Source: Flavobacteriaceae bacterium (lineage in GTDB: Bacteria > Bacteroidota > Bacteroidia > Flavobacteriales > Flavobacteriaceae). From it: a stretch of 63,739 bases of DNA. Below the pieces are notes generated by a model. The model saw only the letters and a program-made list of their open reading frames with translations, did no database searches and was not told where the DNA came from. Made by a program: the position numbers and the translations under genes. Below, piece by piece: positions 1 to 8,875 of the stretch (its first letter is position 1; each line of letters begins with the position of its first letter). The DNA lies in assembly GCA_947488595.1 (NCBI GenBank), contig CANKZI010000016.1, forward strand, positions 1 to 63,739. Reading direction: 5' to 3'.

Positions 1-1032
1 AAAATCTTTCTTTTCCTCATTTGGATTATAGCCAAGAAATGTATTAATTTCTGTCGCTTCATCTGGATGCTGCGTCAACCATAGCATCTCTTGTCGTGTT
101 ATTGTTGGCAATAGTCGTTTGATATTTTTTATTATCAAAATAGCATCATTTATTGGAACATTGCCAACTGGCGTAGCCGTTTCTGGGCAATCTTCTCTAG
201 ATTTATTCGACGAAACTGGACGGGCTTGATGGGGATTTGGCTCTAGTACAAAATTATAGCCAAATCCAGAGGGTGAATAACAATTGCATGGTTCCCCATT
301 TGGATTACCACCACCTCCAATGCCACCGCTACTGCCACCACCAGCATAGTAAGTAGTACCTCCGAAGCTAACAGAGCTAGTACCGCTTGAGCCCGCTGAA
401 ACATTATAGCCTAGAATAGTTGTATTGAATCCTGGATTTCCAATTGTGCCTCCGCCTCCGCCACTTGCGCCTACATTACCCATAAGATCATGCGCAGAAG
501 GGATATATATTTTAGGGCACTCTTCGTCATCTCCATTACGGAAGTTAGCACCATTTATCTTACCTTTATACCTAATCATTTCGGTTACTCCTTTGAAATA
601 TCTGAAATTATAATAATTTTTACGATAATTTTCAAAATCTTCGGCATTGCAGATATATTTAAATATGTACGCTGCTTCTCCTCCAGATGCTAATTTATTT
701 ATGATTAGATTATAGTAAACATTTTCTGGTGTATCCTCATAAATAAAACTGGCACTATAATTTATATTTTTATCTTTATCAATCAACTCAATTGCACTTT
801 CATAAAATATCGCTTTCTCTAACTCCCCAGAGCCTTCGATAATTTTATCATTGAGTGCATTTTTATTGGGAATATAATTATCTATTCCCGGCACATCTTT
901 AAGTGGAATATTACGAAAAGAAAAATTAGCCGTATGTGGGTTTTGGGTTTCACTACTTTCATTTTCACAACTAACAAAGGTTAGCAAAACAGCGAATACT
1001 AAAAACAATTGGGTTTTCATTTTGTTTTTCAT
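1..1032 (-). CDS. Secreted lipoprotein with glycine-rich linker, 3' end missing
   Basis: The minus-strand frame is open from an ATG at 1032 (a second in-frame ATG is at 1020) to the left edge, 344 codons without a stop, so the gene is cut by the window. The N-terminus is a lipoprotein signal with the lipobox LLTFVSC followed by ENESS, so the product should be an exported lipoprotein. Residues about 25-185 form an ordinary globular stretch. About 185-240 is very rich in Gly and Ser (GASGGGGGTIG, YYAGGGSSGGIGGGG) and looks like a flexible linker. A charged helical segment (TRQEMLWLTQHPDEATEI) follows. I do not know the family with certainty. A surface lipoprotein carrying a variable C-terminal effector domain is possible, but that part lies outside the window. 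Confidence 0.8.
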   Translation of the reverse strand, partial: MKNKMKTQLFLVFAVLLTFVSCENESSETQNPHTANFSFRNIPLKDVPGIDNYIPNKNALNDKIIEGSGELEKAIFYESAIELIDKDKNINYSASFIYEDTPENVYYNLIINKLASGGEAAYIFKYICNAEDFENYRKNYYNFRYFKGVTEMIRYKGKINGANFRNGDDEECPKIYIPSAHDLMGNVGASGGGGGTIGNPGFNTTILGYNVSAGSSGTSSVSFGGTTYYAGGGSSGGIGGGGNPNGEPCNCYSPSGFGYNFVLEPNPHQARPVSSNKSREDCPETATPVGNVPINDAILIIKNIKRLLPTITRQEMLWLTQHPDEATEINTFLGYNPNEEKKDF

Positions 1033-1295
1033 GACTATTGATTTAGAGTTAATTACATTTATAACGCAAAAGAAATGTAATATTATTCCTAAAACTCAAA
1101 GTACGGTTTTACCGTATAAATTGTTAAAGTTTTTGTATGGTTTTGCATATAAAATTTTTTGATTTTTGCGGATAATGACGGCTAACGTACTGTTAAACGC
1201 ATTCAACCCAAGAATACCAATTAAAGTTCCAAACACCAAACCACTTTTAATCATAAAAAAATGCTTTCACTAACTTTATAAAAGCTGTTTTTAAC

Positions 1296-2159
1296 TCAAA
1301 TCAATTCCTCCACATGTTTCTTAATATTTGCAGCTATTTTTTGTGTAGGCAAATCGTTTTCGTCGCTGCCAAAAGGATCTTCAATCTCTTCGGCAATCAA
1401 TTCTAAACTGGCCAGAACATAAAAGATAAAAACTACTACAGGTCCGACATAATAGCCCAAATTAAAAGCATAACCAAAAGGCAAAGTCATGACATAAAAG
1501 AAAATGAATTTCTTGATGAAAGCGCTGTATGAGTAGGGAATAGGCGTGTTTTTGATTCTTTCACAGGCACCGCATATTTCGCTAAAAGATTGTAATTCTC
1601 CATTTAAAATAATGAGTTGGTCGCCAGTAATTTTTTTCGAATCATACAAATCATTGATTTTATGAAACATCATTTGTGCTACTTGATTGGGTTTGTGTTT
1701 GTGGTGATCGATTGCCAAATCCAAATTGTCAAATAAAACTTTGCCAGTATCGCTATCGTTCAAGTGTTTGTGTAATATGGAGGCATAACTCGGAATCATT
1801 TTTCTAAAATATTGACGGTCTTTTTCGTCGTGCAACATCACCGATAATTTAATCGCAAGATTACGACTATTATTGACCAAAGCACCCCACAATTTTCGGC
1901 CTTCCCACCAGCGGTCGTAGGCCGTATTAGTCCGAAAAACAAGCAATAACGAAATCACAAAACCCAACATCCCGTGCATGATCGTGATGTTTTTGACAAA
2001 ACTCTTTTCTGAAATTTTCCAATATTCGACTTCCAAATAGCCAATAATTGCGGCATAAGCACCAATAGCAAGCATGGTGGTCAACAGTTGCCTAAAAGTG
2101 TCGGCTTTGTGAAAACGAAAAATAAAAGTAAACCATTCTTTGGTGTTGTAGGATATCAT
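1296..2159 (-). CDS. Bestrophin-family (UPF0187) anion channel
   Basis: This 287-residue membrane protein is full length for bacterial bestrophins, which form pentameric chloride or other ion channels in the inner membrane. Visible family marks are the FRTNTAYDRWWEGRKLWG segment after the second hydrophobic helix (about residues 76-93), the two N-terminal helices (about 25-45 and 60-75), two further hydrophobic stretches near 210-255, and the acidic EEIEDPFGSDENDL segment near the C-terminus, characteristic of the family. It starts 12 bases after the stop of recG on the same strand and probably shares its transcript. The physiological ion is not known from sequence. Confidence 0.87.
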   Translation of the reverse strand: MISYNTKEWFTFIFRFHKADTFRQLLTTMLAIGAYAAIIGYLEVEYWKISEKSFVKNITIMHGMLGFVISLLLVFRTNTAYDRWWEGRKLWGALVNNSRNLAIKLSVMLHDEKDRQYFRKMIPSYASILHKHLNDSDTGKVLFDNLDLAIDHHKHKPNQVAQMMFHKINDLYDSKKITGDQLIILNGELQSFSEICGACERIKNTPIPYSYSAFIKKFIFFYVMTLPFGYAFNLGYYVGPVVVFIFYVLASLELIAEEIEDPFGSDENDLPTQKIAANIKKHVEELI

Positions 2160-2171
2160 ATTTTTATAATT

Positions 2172-4280
2172 TTAGCTAATGTAGTTCCAAATGTTGTTTT
2201 TCTTCGACATTTCGATAAAAACAGCTCTCAAAGTTGCGTGTTCTGGTTTTTCCATAGGCGCATCTCTTTTTAATAATTCAACGGCATAATTTCGAGCCAA
2301 TATTAGAATGTCTCTGTCACGAACAATATCGGCGATTTGTAAGTTTAAAATGCCACTTTGTTGCGTTCCCATAAGGTCGCCAGGACCGCGCAGTTTTAGA
2401 TCAACTTCGGCAATTTCGAAACCATCGTTGGTGCGTACCATTGTTTCCATTCGGGTTTTGCTGTCATTGGACAATTTGTGCGAAGTCATTAAAACGCAGT
2501 AACTTTGCGATGCACCACGACCCACACGACCACGCAACTGATGCAATTGCGACAAGCCAAAACGTTCGGCACTTTCGATAATCATAACGCTGGCATTCGG
2601 AATATTCACGCCAACTTCAATAACGGTAGTGGCGACCATAATATTGGTTTTTCCATCGGCAAATCTTTTCATTTCGGCATCTTTCTCAGCCGATTTCATT
2701 TTTCCATGCAATATTGAAATTGAATATTCGGGCAACGGAAAATCCCTAGAAATACTTTCGTATCCATCCATCAAATCCTTGAAATCCATTTTTTCGGATT
2801 CTTGAATTAAAGGATAAACGATATAAATTTGCCTTCCTAAAGCAATTTCATCCCTAATAAATTTCCATACTTTCAATCGATTGGAATCAAAACGGTGCAC
2901 AGTTTGAATCGGTTTTCGTCCTGGTGGCAACTCATCAATCACCGAAATATCCAAATCGCCATACAAACTCATCGCCAAAGTTCTAGGAATAGGAGTGGCT
3001 GTCATCACCAAAACATGTGGCGGAATGGTATTTTTTTTCCATAATTTAGAACGTTGCTCGACACCAAAACGGTGCTGTTCATCAATGACTGCCAATCCTA
3101 AATTCTTGAACTGCACTTTGTCTTCAAGCAAAGCATGCGTGCCAATTAGAATGTGCAAATCGCCATTTTCTAATGCTTCATGTATGATTTTTCGTTCTGC
3201 AGTTTTGGTTGAACCAGTAAGCATTTTTATGTTGACATTCAAATCTTTAGACAATTCAGAAAGACTATTAAAATGTTGGTTGGCAAGAATTTCCGTCGGC
3301 GCCATCAAACAACTCTGAAAACCATTATCCAAAGCCAAAAGCATGCTCATTAATGCAACAATTGTTTTGCCCGAACCCACATCACCTTGCAACAATCGAT
3401 TCATTTGGGCTTCATTACCCATGTCATTTCTGATTTCTTTAAGTACTCTTTTTTGTGCATTTGTTAGGTCAAAAGGCAAATGATTATTGAAGAAATTATT
3501 AAAATAGTCTCCCACTTTTTTAAAAGGATGTCCTTTTATTTTGTGCTTGCGAATCAGGTTTTTCGTAATCAATTGCAATTGTATAAAAAACAATTCTTCA
3601 AATTTGAGTCTGAATTGTGCTTTCGCCAAAGCCTCGCTACTTTTGGGAAAATGAATATTGAAAAGGGCCTCTCTTTTACCGACCATTTTCAACTCGGCTA
3701 TTAAATAATCAGGTAATGTTTCAGAAAATAAAGCTTGTGTTTCTATAAACAATTGTTGCATCATCTTGTTGATGACACGATTGGATACACCACGATTGTT
3801 TAACGTTTCTGTTGAAGGATATACAGGTTGCATGGCAGAGCGCAAGCTTCTTTCATGTTCCTGAAGCAATTCTACTTCGGGATGTGATATGCTATAATTA
3901 TTGCCATACAAAGTACATTTTCCAAAAATGACACAAGTTTCATTTATTTTTAAATTTTCCTTTATCCATTTGATACCTTGGAACCAAACTAATTCTATTT
4001 GTCCGGTTGCATCTGCAAAAGTGACGACCAAACGTTTTTGATTTTTGCCAAATTCAACTGTTTTGATATGGATAATTTTTCCAATTATTTGAACTTCGGA
4101 TGTCGTATTTTGTAGTTCATTGATTTTATAATACCGCGTTCTGTCAATATAGCGATTGGGATAAAAGTTAACCAAATCTTGGTATTTAAATATTCCCAAC
4201 TCTTTGCGCAACAAATCCCCACGCGATGGTCCTACGCCTTTAAGGTATTCGATTGGTGTTTGGAGCAGGTTGTTGGACAT
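2172..4280 (-). CDS. recG: ATP-dependent DNA helicase RecG
   Basis: This 702-residue superfamily 2 helicase has the usual RecG length. RecG acts in the cytoplasm, where it remodels stalled replication forks and branched recombination intermediates. The N-terminal wedge (OB-fold) region covers about residues 1-230. The motor shows Walker A GDVGSGKT (about 299-306), the DEQH box (about 400-403, DEQHRFG), VMTATPIPRTLA, and the RecG/Mfd-type motif QLRGRVGRG near residue 580. The start used here gives MSNNLLQTPIEYLKGVGP, which matches the family N-terminus. It is the first gene of a two-gene unit with the bestrophin gene. Confidence 0.96.
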   Translation of the reverse strand: MSNNLLQTPIEYLKGVGPSRGDLLRKELGIFKYQDLVNFYPNRYIDRTRYYKINELQNTTSEVQIIGKIIHIKTVEFGKNQKRLVVTFADATGQIELVWFQGIKWIKENLKINETCVIFGKCTLYGNNYSISHPEVELLQEHERSLRSAMQPVYPSTETLNNRGVSNRVINKMMQQLFIETQALFSETLPDYLIAELKMVGKREALFNIHFPKSSEALAKAQFRLKFEELFFIQLQLITKNLIRKHKIKGHPFKKVGDYFNNFFNNHLPFDLTNAQKRVLKEIRNDMGNEAQMNRLLQGDVGSGKTIVALMSMLLALDNGFQSCLMAPTEILANQHFNSLSELSKDLNVNIKMLTGSTKTAERKIIHEALENGDLHILIGTHALLEDKVQFKNLGLAVIDEQHRFGVEQRSKLWKKNTIPPHVLVMTATPIPRTLAMSLYGDLDISVIDELPPGRKPIQTVHRFDSNRLKVWKFIRDEIALGRQIYIVYPLIQESEKMDFKDLMDGYESISRDFPLPEYSISILHGKMKSAEKDAEMKRFADGKTNIMVATTVIEVGVNIPNASVMIIESAERFGLSQLHQLRGRVGRGASQSYCVLMTSHKLSNDSKTRMETMVRTNDGFEIAEVDLKLRGPGDLMGTQQSGILNLQIADIVRDRDILILARNYAVELLKRDAPMEKPEHATLRAVFIEMSKKNNIWNYIS

Positions 4281-4386
4281 TTGGATTATTGGATAATTCG
4301 ATTGCTGGATTACAATTTTTATAAATTATACGACAAGTTAATAAAGCGAAGATAGATTTTTGTTTGGAAATTAGGAAATCATAAAT

Positions 4387-4420
4387 TTGAAAACGTAAGA
4401 AAGAAAATTTGGTATATTTG
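4387..4420 (+). promoter_or_regulatory. Flavobacterial-type promoter for the DUF1697 gene
   Basis: TTG at 4387-4389 is followed after 23 bases by TATATTTG at 4413-4420, which fits the Bacteroidota consensus TTG-N17-23-TAnnTTTG. The -7 element ends 18 bases before the ATG at 4439. Position and spacing suggest it drives the DUF1697 gene and the aminopeptidase gene behind it. This is a motif match only. Confidence 0.55.
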
Positions 4421-4438
4421 AAACAATAAAACAAACCA

Positions 4439-4987
4439 ATGCAAACCCATCTCGCACTCCTTCGTGGCATCAATGTTTCAGGTCACAACATGATTAAAAT
4501 GGATATCTTGAAAACGACATTGCAGAATATCGGCTTTCAAAATGTGAGAACTTACATCCAATCGGGTAACGTTTTTGTAGATACTGACGAAGAAAATCCT
4601 GCAAAAGTTGGTTTTTTAATCAAACAAGAAATTTTCAAGACTTTTGGACATGATGTGCCGGTTGTTGTGATTAATATATCTGATTTAGTCATTTGTTTGG
4701 CTAAAAATCCTTTTTTAAACGATAAAAATCTAGATACTAAAAAATTATATGTGGCATTTGTTTCAATCGTTTTGAACAAAGACAGCATCAATTACCTCAA
4801 AATAAGTCAGTTTAAACCTGATGAAGTGCGTATTGATGGCTCCTGGATCTATATAAAATATGCCGTTGGTGCAGGAAAAACAAGATTGGACCAAAAATAT
4901 ATTGAAAAAAAACTGAATTGCGTCGCCACCATCAGAAACTGGAATACCGTCAACCAACTGCTCAAAATGTATGATGAAAAGCAATAA
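4439..4987 (+). CDS. DUF1697 family protein
   Basis: This 182-residue cytoplasmic protein opens with MQTHLALLRGINVSGHNMIK, the signature of the DUF1697 family. A second conserved stretch, FQNVRTYIQSGNVFVDT, lies near residues 35-51. The C-terminus (CVATIRNWNTVNQLLKM) also fits. The biochemical function of the family is not established. A good promoter-like site lies just upstream, and the next gene begins 2 bases after its stop, so both are likely transcribed together, although no functional link is evident. Confidence 0.85.
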   Translation: MQTHLALLRGINVSGHNMIKMDILKTTLQNIGFQNVRTYIQSGNVFVDTDEENPAKVGFLIKQEIFKTFGHDVPVVVINISDLVICLAKNPFLNDKNLDTKKLYVAFVSIVLNKDSINYLKISQFKPDEVRIDGSWIYIKYAVGAGKTRLDQKYIEKKLNCVATIRNWNTVNQLLKMYDEKQ

Positions 4988-4989
4988 TT

Positions 4990-7053
4990 ATGATCAAATA
5001 CCTATTTGTTTTCTTGTCTTCATTTTTATTCGCGCAACAAACCCAATTTGTTGATTTTAAATCTGTTTTAGGTAAAATTACTATTGATCCAATTCAAAAA
5101 TCGATTATTGGCGAAGTGAATTATGATTTTGAAGTTTTAAAATCTATCGATACCATTGCAATCGATGCGCAAAATATGACCATTTCTGACCTGAAAATCA
5201 ATAATAAAACGGTTCCGTATAAAGTTACTACAAAGCAATTGTTCCTGTTTAAAGGTTTCAAAAAAGGCAAAAATAAATTGTCTTTTCAGTATGTTGCCCA
5301 ACCAAAGCAAACGATGTATTTCGTTGGAAAATTTGAAAGCGCTCAGATTTGGACACAAGGCCAAGGCAAATATACGAGCCATTGGTTCCCGAGTTTTGAT
5401 GATGTAAATGAAAAAGTGATTTTTAATTTGGACATTACTTTTGATTCCAAATACCAAGTAATTGCAAATGGAATCCTTAAAAATAAAGTCGAAAATAACA
5501 ATCTGACTTTGTGGCAATACCATATGCAAAAGCCAATGTCTTCTTATTTATTGATGCTTGCAATTGGTAATTTTGATCAACAACAACAGAAATCCAACTC
5601 GGGTATTCCGTTGATAATGTATTATCAACCAGTGGATTTCGCGAAATTTGAGCCAACATACCGTTATTCAAAATTAATTTTTGACTTTTTGGAAAAGAAA
5701 ATTGGCTTTTTATATCCTTGGGAAATTTACAAGCAAGTACCAGTTCAGGATTTTTTGTACGCAGGGATGGAAAATACTTCGGCAACTGTTTTCTCTCAAG
5801 ATTTTGTCGTCGATTCGGTTGGGTTTAATGATCGCAATTATATTAATGTCAATGCGCACGAATTGGCACACCAATGGTTTGGCGATGTAATTACTGCAAA
5901 ATCAGGAAAAGACCATTGGTTGCAAGAAGGTTTTGCAACTTATTATGCACTTTTGGCCGAAAAAGAATTGTTTGGTGACAACCATTTTAATTGGAAAATG
6001 TATGAAATGGCTGAGCGTTTGCAACAAGCGGCCAAAACAGACACGATTCCGATTTTAAATGAAAAAGCCAGTTCATTGACTTTCTATCAAAAAGGAGCTT
6101 GGGCTTTGCACATTTTGCATGAAGCGGTTGGTGCCGCCAATTTTGATAAAGCTGTGGCTTATTATCTCAAAAAGCATGCTTTTAAAAATGTTACTACCGA
6201 TGATTTTTTGGAATCAATAAATAAGTTTTCCGATTATGATACGATGAGTTTTAGAAAAAAATGGCTAGAGCAATCGGGTTTTGAAGTCAATGAAGCCATT
6301 GTTTTGTTAAAGAAAAGTACATTTATTCAGGATTATTTTAATTTATTGCTTTTGCAAGAAACACCCTTTGTACAAAAAGAGCAAATATTAAAGACCATTT
6401 TGCAATCCGATGCCTATTATCCAATTCGCGAAGAAGTTGTTTTTCAGTTGAAAGCGGTTCCTTTTGAAGAAAAAAGAGCACTTTTGCAATTGGCTTTAAA
6501 TACAAAAAATATTGTTATTCGTCAAGCGGTTAGCACTATTTTAGACACCATTCCAGTTGATTTTTATAATAATTACAAAAGTTTATTGGGCGATGATTCT
6601 TATATTACCAAAGAAATTGTAATGAATAAATTATGGGCACAATTTCCAGAAAACCGAAAAGAATTATTGCTAGAATCTAAAGATTTTGTAGGTTTTAACG
6701 ATCAAAATTTACGTATTTTGTGGCTATCATTGGCGTTATTGACCAGAGATTTTGAACCCGAAAACAAAAGTAATTACTATGATTTGCTTTTGGATTTTAC
6801 GACCGAAAAATACGAAAGCGCCATCCGACAAAATGCGATTGCTAATCTTTTGTATATTGATGCCAACGACACCAATGCGCTAGATGCTTTGGCAAAAACA
6901 TTGTCGCACCACAAATGGCAATTCACAAAATTCGGGAGGGATAAAATCCGGGCTTTGCTTAAAAAAGAAAAATACAGCACATTTTATACCGATTTGTTGC
7001 CAAGACTTTCAGTAACCGAGCAAGTACAATTGAACAAATTGCTAAAAGATTAA
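4990..7053 (+). CDS. M1 family metallopeptidase (aminopeptidase)
   Basis: This 687-residue zinc aminopeptidase has an N-terminal signal peptide (MIKYLFVFLSSFLFAQQ), so it is exported. The substrate-binding GAMEN-type motif appears as YAGMENTSATVF near 258-268. The zinc site is HELAH (H290, E291, H294) with the third ligand E313 in WLQEGFATYY, the classic HExxH-X18-E of M1 enzymes. The C-terminal half looks like the helical repeat region of the family. It likely trims peptides in the periplasm. It is co-directional with the DUF1697 gene, 2 bases upstream. No terminator hairpin is evident behind it. Confidence 0.93.
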   Translation: MIKYLFVFLSSFLFAQQTQFVDFKSVLGKITIDPIQKSIIGEVNYDFEVLKSIDTIAIDAQNMTISDLKINNKTVPYKVTTKQLFLFKGFKKGKNKLSFQYVAQPKQTMYFVGKFESAQIWTQGQGKYTSHWFPSFDDVNEKVIFNLDITFDSKYQVIANGILKNKVENNNLTLWQYHMQKPMSSYLLMLAIGNFDQQQQKSNSGIPLIMYYQPVDFAKFEPTYRYSKLIFDFLEKKIGFLYPWEIYKQVPVQDFLYAGMENTSATVFSQDFVVDSVGFNDRNYINVNAHELAHQWFGDVITAKSGKDHWLQEGFATYYALLAEKELFGDNHFNWKMYEMAERLQQAAKTDTIPILNEKASSLTFYQKGAWALHILHEAVGAANFDKAVAYYLKKHAFKNVTTDDFLESINKFSDYDTMSFRKKWLEQSGFEVNEAIVLLKKSTFIQDYFNLLLLQETPFVQKEQILKTILQSDAYYPIREEVVFQLKAVPFEEKRALLQLALNTKNIVIRQAVSTILDTIPVDFYNNYKSLLGDDSYITKEIVMNKLWAQFPENRKELLLESKDFVGFNDQNLRILWLSLALLTRDFEPENKSNYYDLLLDFTTEKYESAIRQNAIANLLYIDANDTNALDALAKTLSHHKWQFTKFGRDKIRALLKKEKYSTFYTDLLPRLSVTEQVQLNKLLKD

Positions 7054-7195
7054 AATTTGGGGGCGTTAGTGATTTCGAATACGAATATGCCACAATAACA
7101 GCGAAATCATGAACGCTTATCGCAGATAGTTATAATGAAGTTGTTAAATTTTTTTATGACTTTACGACGTTCGACATTATGACTTTAAGATTCAC

Positions 7196-7717
7196 TTAAA
7201 TAAATGCCTTTACTTCATTTTTTATATACGCCAACGCAGTATTGCTTGGCGATTGTTTTTCAAGCGAATCATTCAAAATAAATTCACGCAAACTATTGGC
7301 ATCAATTACTTTTTCATTGGCAGCTGCATTGCGAATGATTTGAATGGTAGTGTTTTTTGCGGCAGCAATAATGGTCCAGCATTCGTCTGACATGTAGATT
7401 TGTTGTGTTAAATTGTGCTCAAATTCTTGTTCGATATGACCGATTAATAAGTTGGCATAATCGTTTTGTTGTTCAGAAATGGGTGCAATTCGGATCAATA
7501 TTTTGGTCAAACTGATGCGTTCCATATACAAAGCCATGCGTTCATAGGCTTGTAATCGCAATGGTAAAGCACTTTTTTGATTGGCACGAAGCAACAAAAA
7601 TTGCCTTTTTTTATCTTCATTTTGAGTAAAAGTAAAGAAAAAATAATAGGCGACACCGCCAGTAATTAATGCAGGTAAAGTATAAAATAAAAGTTCGAGG
7701 AGTTTATCGCTGTTCAT
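7196..7717 (-). CDS. Conserved membrane-anchored protein of unknown function
   Basis: This 173-residue protein has one clear transmembrane segment near the N-terminus (about residues 10-30, LFYTLPALITGGVAYYFFF), then a charged, mostly helical cytoplasmic part including LPLRLQAYERMALYMERI. I recognise the style as a conserved flavobacterial hypothetical protein but cannot name a function. It stands alone, convergent with the aminopeptidase gene and divergent from the TauE-type exporter gene. Confidence 0.75.
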   Translation of the reverse strand: MNSDKLLELLFYTLPALITGGVAYYFFFTFTQNEDKKRQFLLLRANQKSALPLRLQAYERMALYMERISLTKILIRIAPISEQQNDYANLLIGHIEQEFEHNLTQQIYMSDECWTIIAAAKNTTIQIIRNAAANEKVIDANSLREFILNDSLEKQSPSNTALAYIKNEVKAFI

Positions 7718-7805
7718 CTTGATAACATTTGTTTTTTCAATTCGAGAGCAAATAAACGAATAAACAAATAAAACTAATACATTACATTTGGAAAAAATTT
7801 AAAAA

Positions 7806-8576
7806 ATGGAATTTTCAATTCTAATTTTACTTTGCGTCGCTGCTTTTCTAGCAGGTTTTGTTGACGCTATTGTTGGTGGTGGCGGACTGATTCAAACACC
7901 AATGGGATTGATTTTATTACCCAATTTACCCGTAGCTTCGGTAATTGGTTCTTTAAAAATTCCGTCTTTTAGCGGCACTTTTTTCGCTGCTTTACAATAC
8001 CTAAAAAAGATTGAAATGAATTGGACACTGCTTTTGATAATGATGTTAGTTGCTGTGCCATCGGCTTTTGCGGGTTCTGCATTACTGACCTGGGTGAGCA
8101 ATGATTTTATGAAACCTTTGTTGCTCGTCATTTTATCTTTGTTATTGGTTTATACCTATGCCAAAAAGAATTTTGGTCAACACGTTGATAAATCACATTC
8201 GGATGCGCAGCAAATTTTGTATGCCATTTTAATCAGTATTACCATCGGTTTTTATGATGGATTTATTGGTCCAGGAACAGGAAGTTTTTTTGTGCTGGCA
8301 TTTATTACCCTTTTGGGTTTTGATTTTTTGCATGCTTCGGCCAACGCCAAAATGGTCAATTTAGCAACTAATTTTGGTTCAATTTGTTTGTTTATTAGCA
8401 AAGGAAAAGTGATTTGGAGCGTCGCGATTCCGATGGCGATTTGCAACGCATTAGGCGGATTTATTGGTGCAAAATTAGCTATTAATAAAGGCAATCAGTT
8501 TATACGCATCTTCTTTTTGGTTGTTGTAGTTGGCACATTGATTCGGTTTGCTTGGGATGTTTTTTCGGGAAAATAA
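7806..8576 (+). CDS. TauE/SafE (TSUP) family anion exporter
   Basis: This 256-residue polytopic membrane protein has about seven to eight hydrophobic helices. The N-terminal motif AGFVDAIVGGGGLIQTP and its internal counterpart GFYDGFIGPGTGSFF near residue 150 are the two half-repeats of the TSUP family, whose members move sulfite, sulfoacetate or other organic anions across the inner membrane. The substrate cannot be read from sequence. A TACATTTG element (7783-7790) lies 15 bases before the ATG, but no well-spaced TTG accompanies it. The gene is monocistronic and is followed by a palindromic repeat. Confidence 0.9.
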   Translation: MEFSILILLCVAAFLAGFVDAIVGGGGLIQTPMGLILLPNLPVASVIGSLKIPSFSGTFFAALQYLKKIEMNWTLLLIMMLVAVPSAFAGSALLTWVSNDFMKPLLLVILSLLLVYTYAKKNFGQHVDKSHSDAQQILYAILISITIGFYDGFIGPGTGSFFVLAFITLLGFDFLHASANAKMVNLATNFGSICLFISKGKVIWSVAIPMAICNALGGFIGAKLAINKGNQFIRIFFLVVVVGTLIRFAWDVFSGK

Positions 8577-8635
8577 TATACATATTATTGGCAAAGCAAT
8601 TTTTTATTAAGACGCACTGCTATAATTGATGTGCG

Positions 8636-8732
8636 TTAGGGATGGAAAGCGGCATCCTTTATTGTTTTTAAACAAAATGTTGCATTGCATTTACACGTTC
8701 AAAAACAATAAAGATAAAGCGAACAGCCCGAC
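8636..8732. repeat. Palindromic intergenic repeat, copy 1
   Basis: This lies in the gap between the exporter and helicase genes. A perfect 13-base arm CTTTATTGTTTTT (8657-8669) pairs with AAAAACAATAAAG (8701-8713). Outside it the stem resumes after a one-base bulge (ATC at 8654-8656 against GAT at 8713-8715), with GGGA on the left and GCCCG on the right. A second element with the same plan lies at 25511-25582 in the opposite orientation. Flavobacterium genomes carry many such dispersed elements. It is probably transcribed as a long hairpin, but its function is unknown. Confidence 0.65.
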
Positions 8733-8875
8733 CGCGTTGCTGCAGAATCATTTTTGCTGTTATGGCTTTCCGCAACGGGGTAACGCCCAAAATTTATAAA
8801 ATCCAAACCCAAAAGCGGCTTATTTTGTCATTGAAAATCGCTATTTTTGCGTATCAAAAAAAAAGTAAATGTAAG

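Noticed and set aside
1096..1254. A 52-codon minus-strand frame (MIKSGLVFGTLIGILGLNAF...)
   Set aside because: It begins like a membrane helix, but the second half runs through what looks like intergenic DNA and has no family resemblance, so it was not called.
8762..8875. N-terminal extension of the UvrD/PcrA helicase
   Set aside because: The extra 38 residues come from repeat-flanking DNA and lie upstream of a promoter-like TATTTTTG; the ATG at 8876 gives the normal family start.
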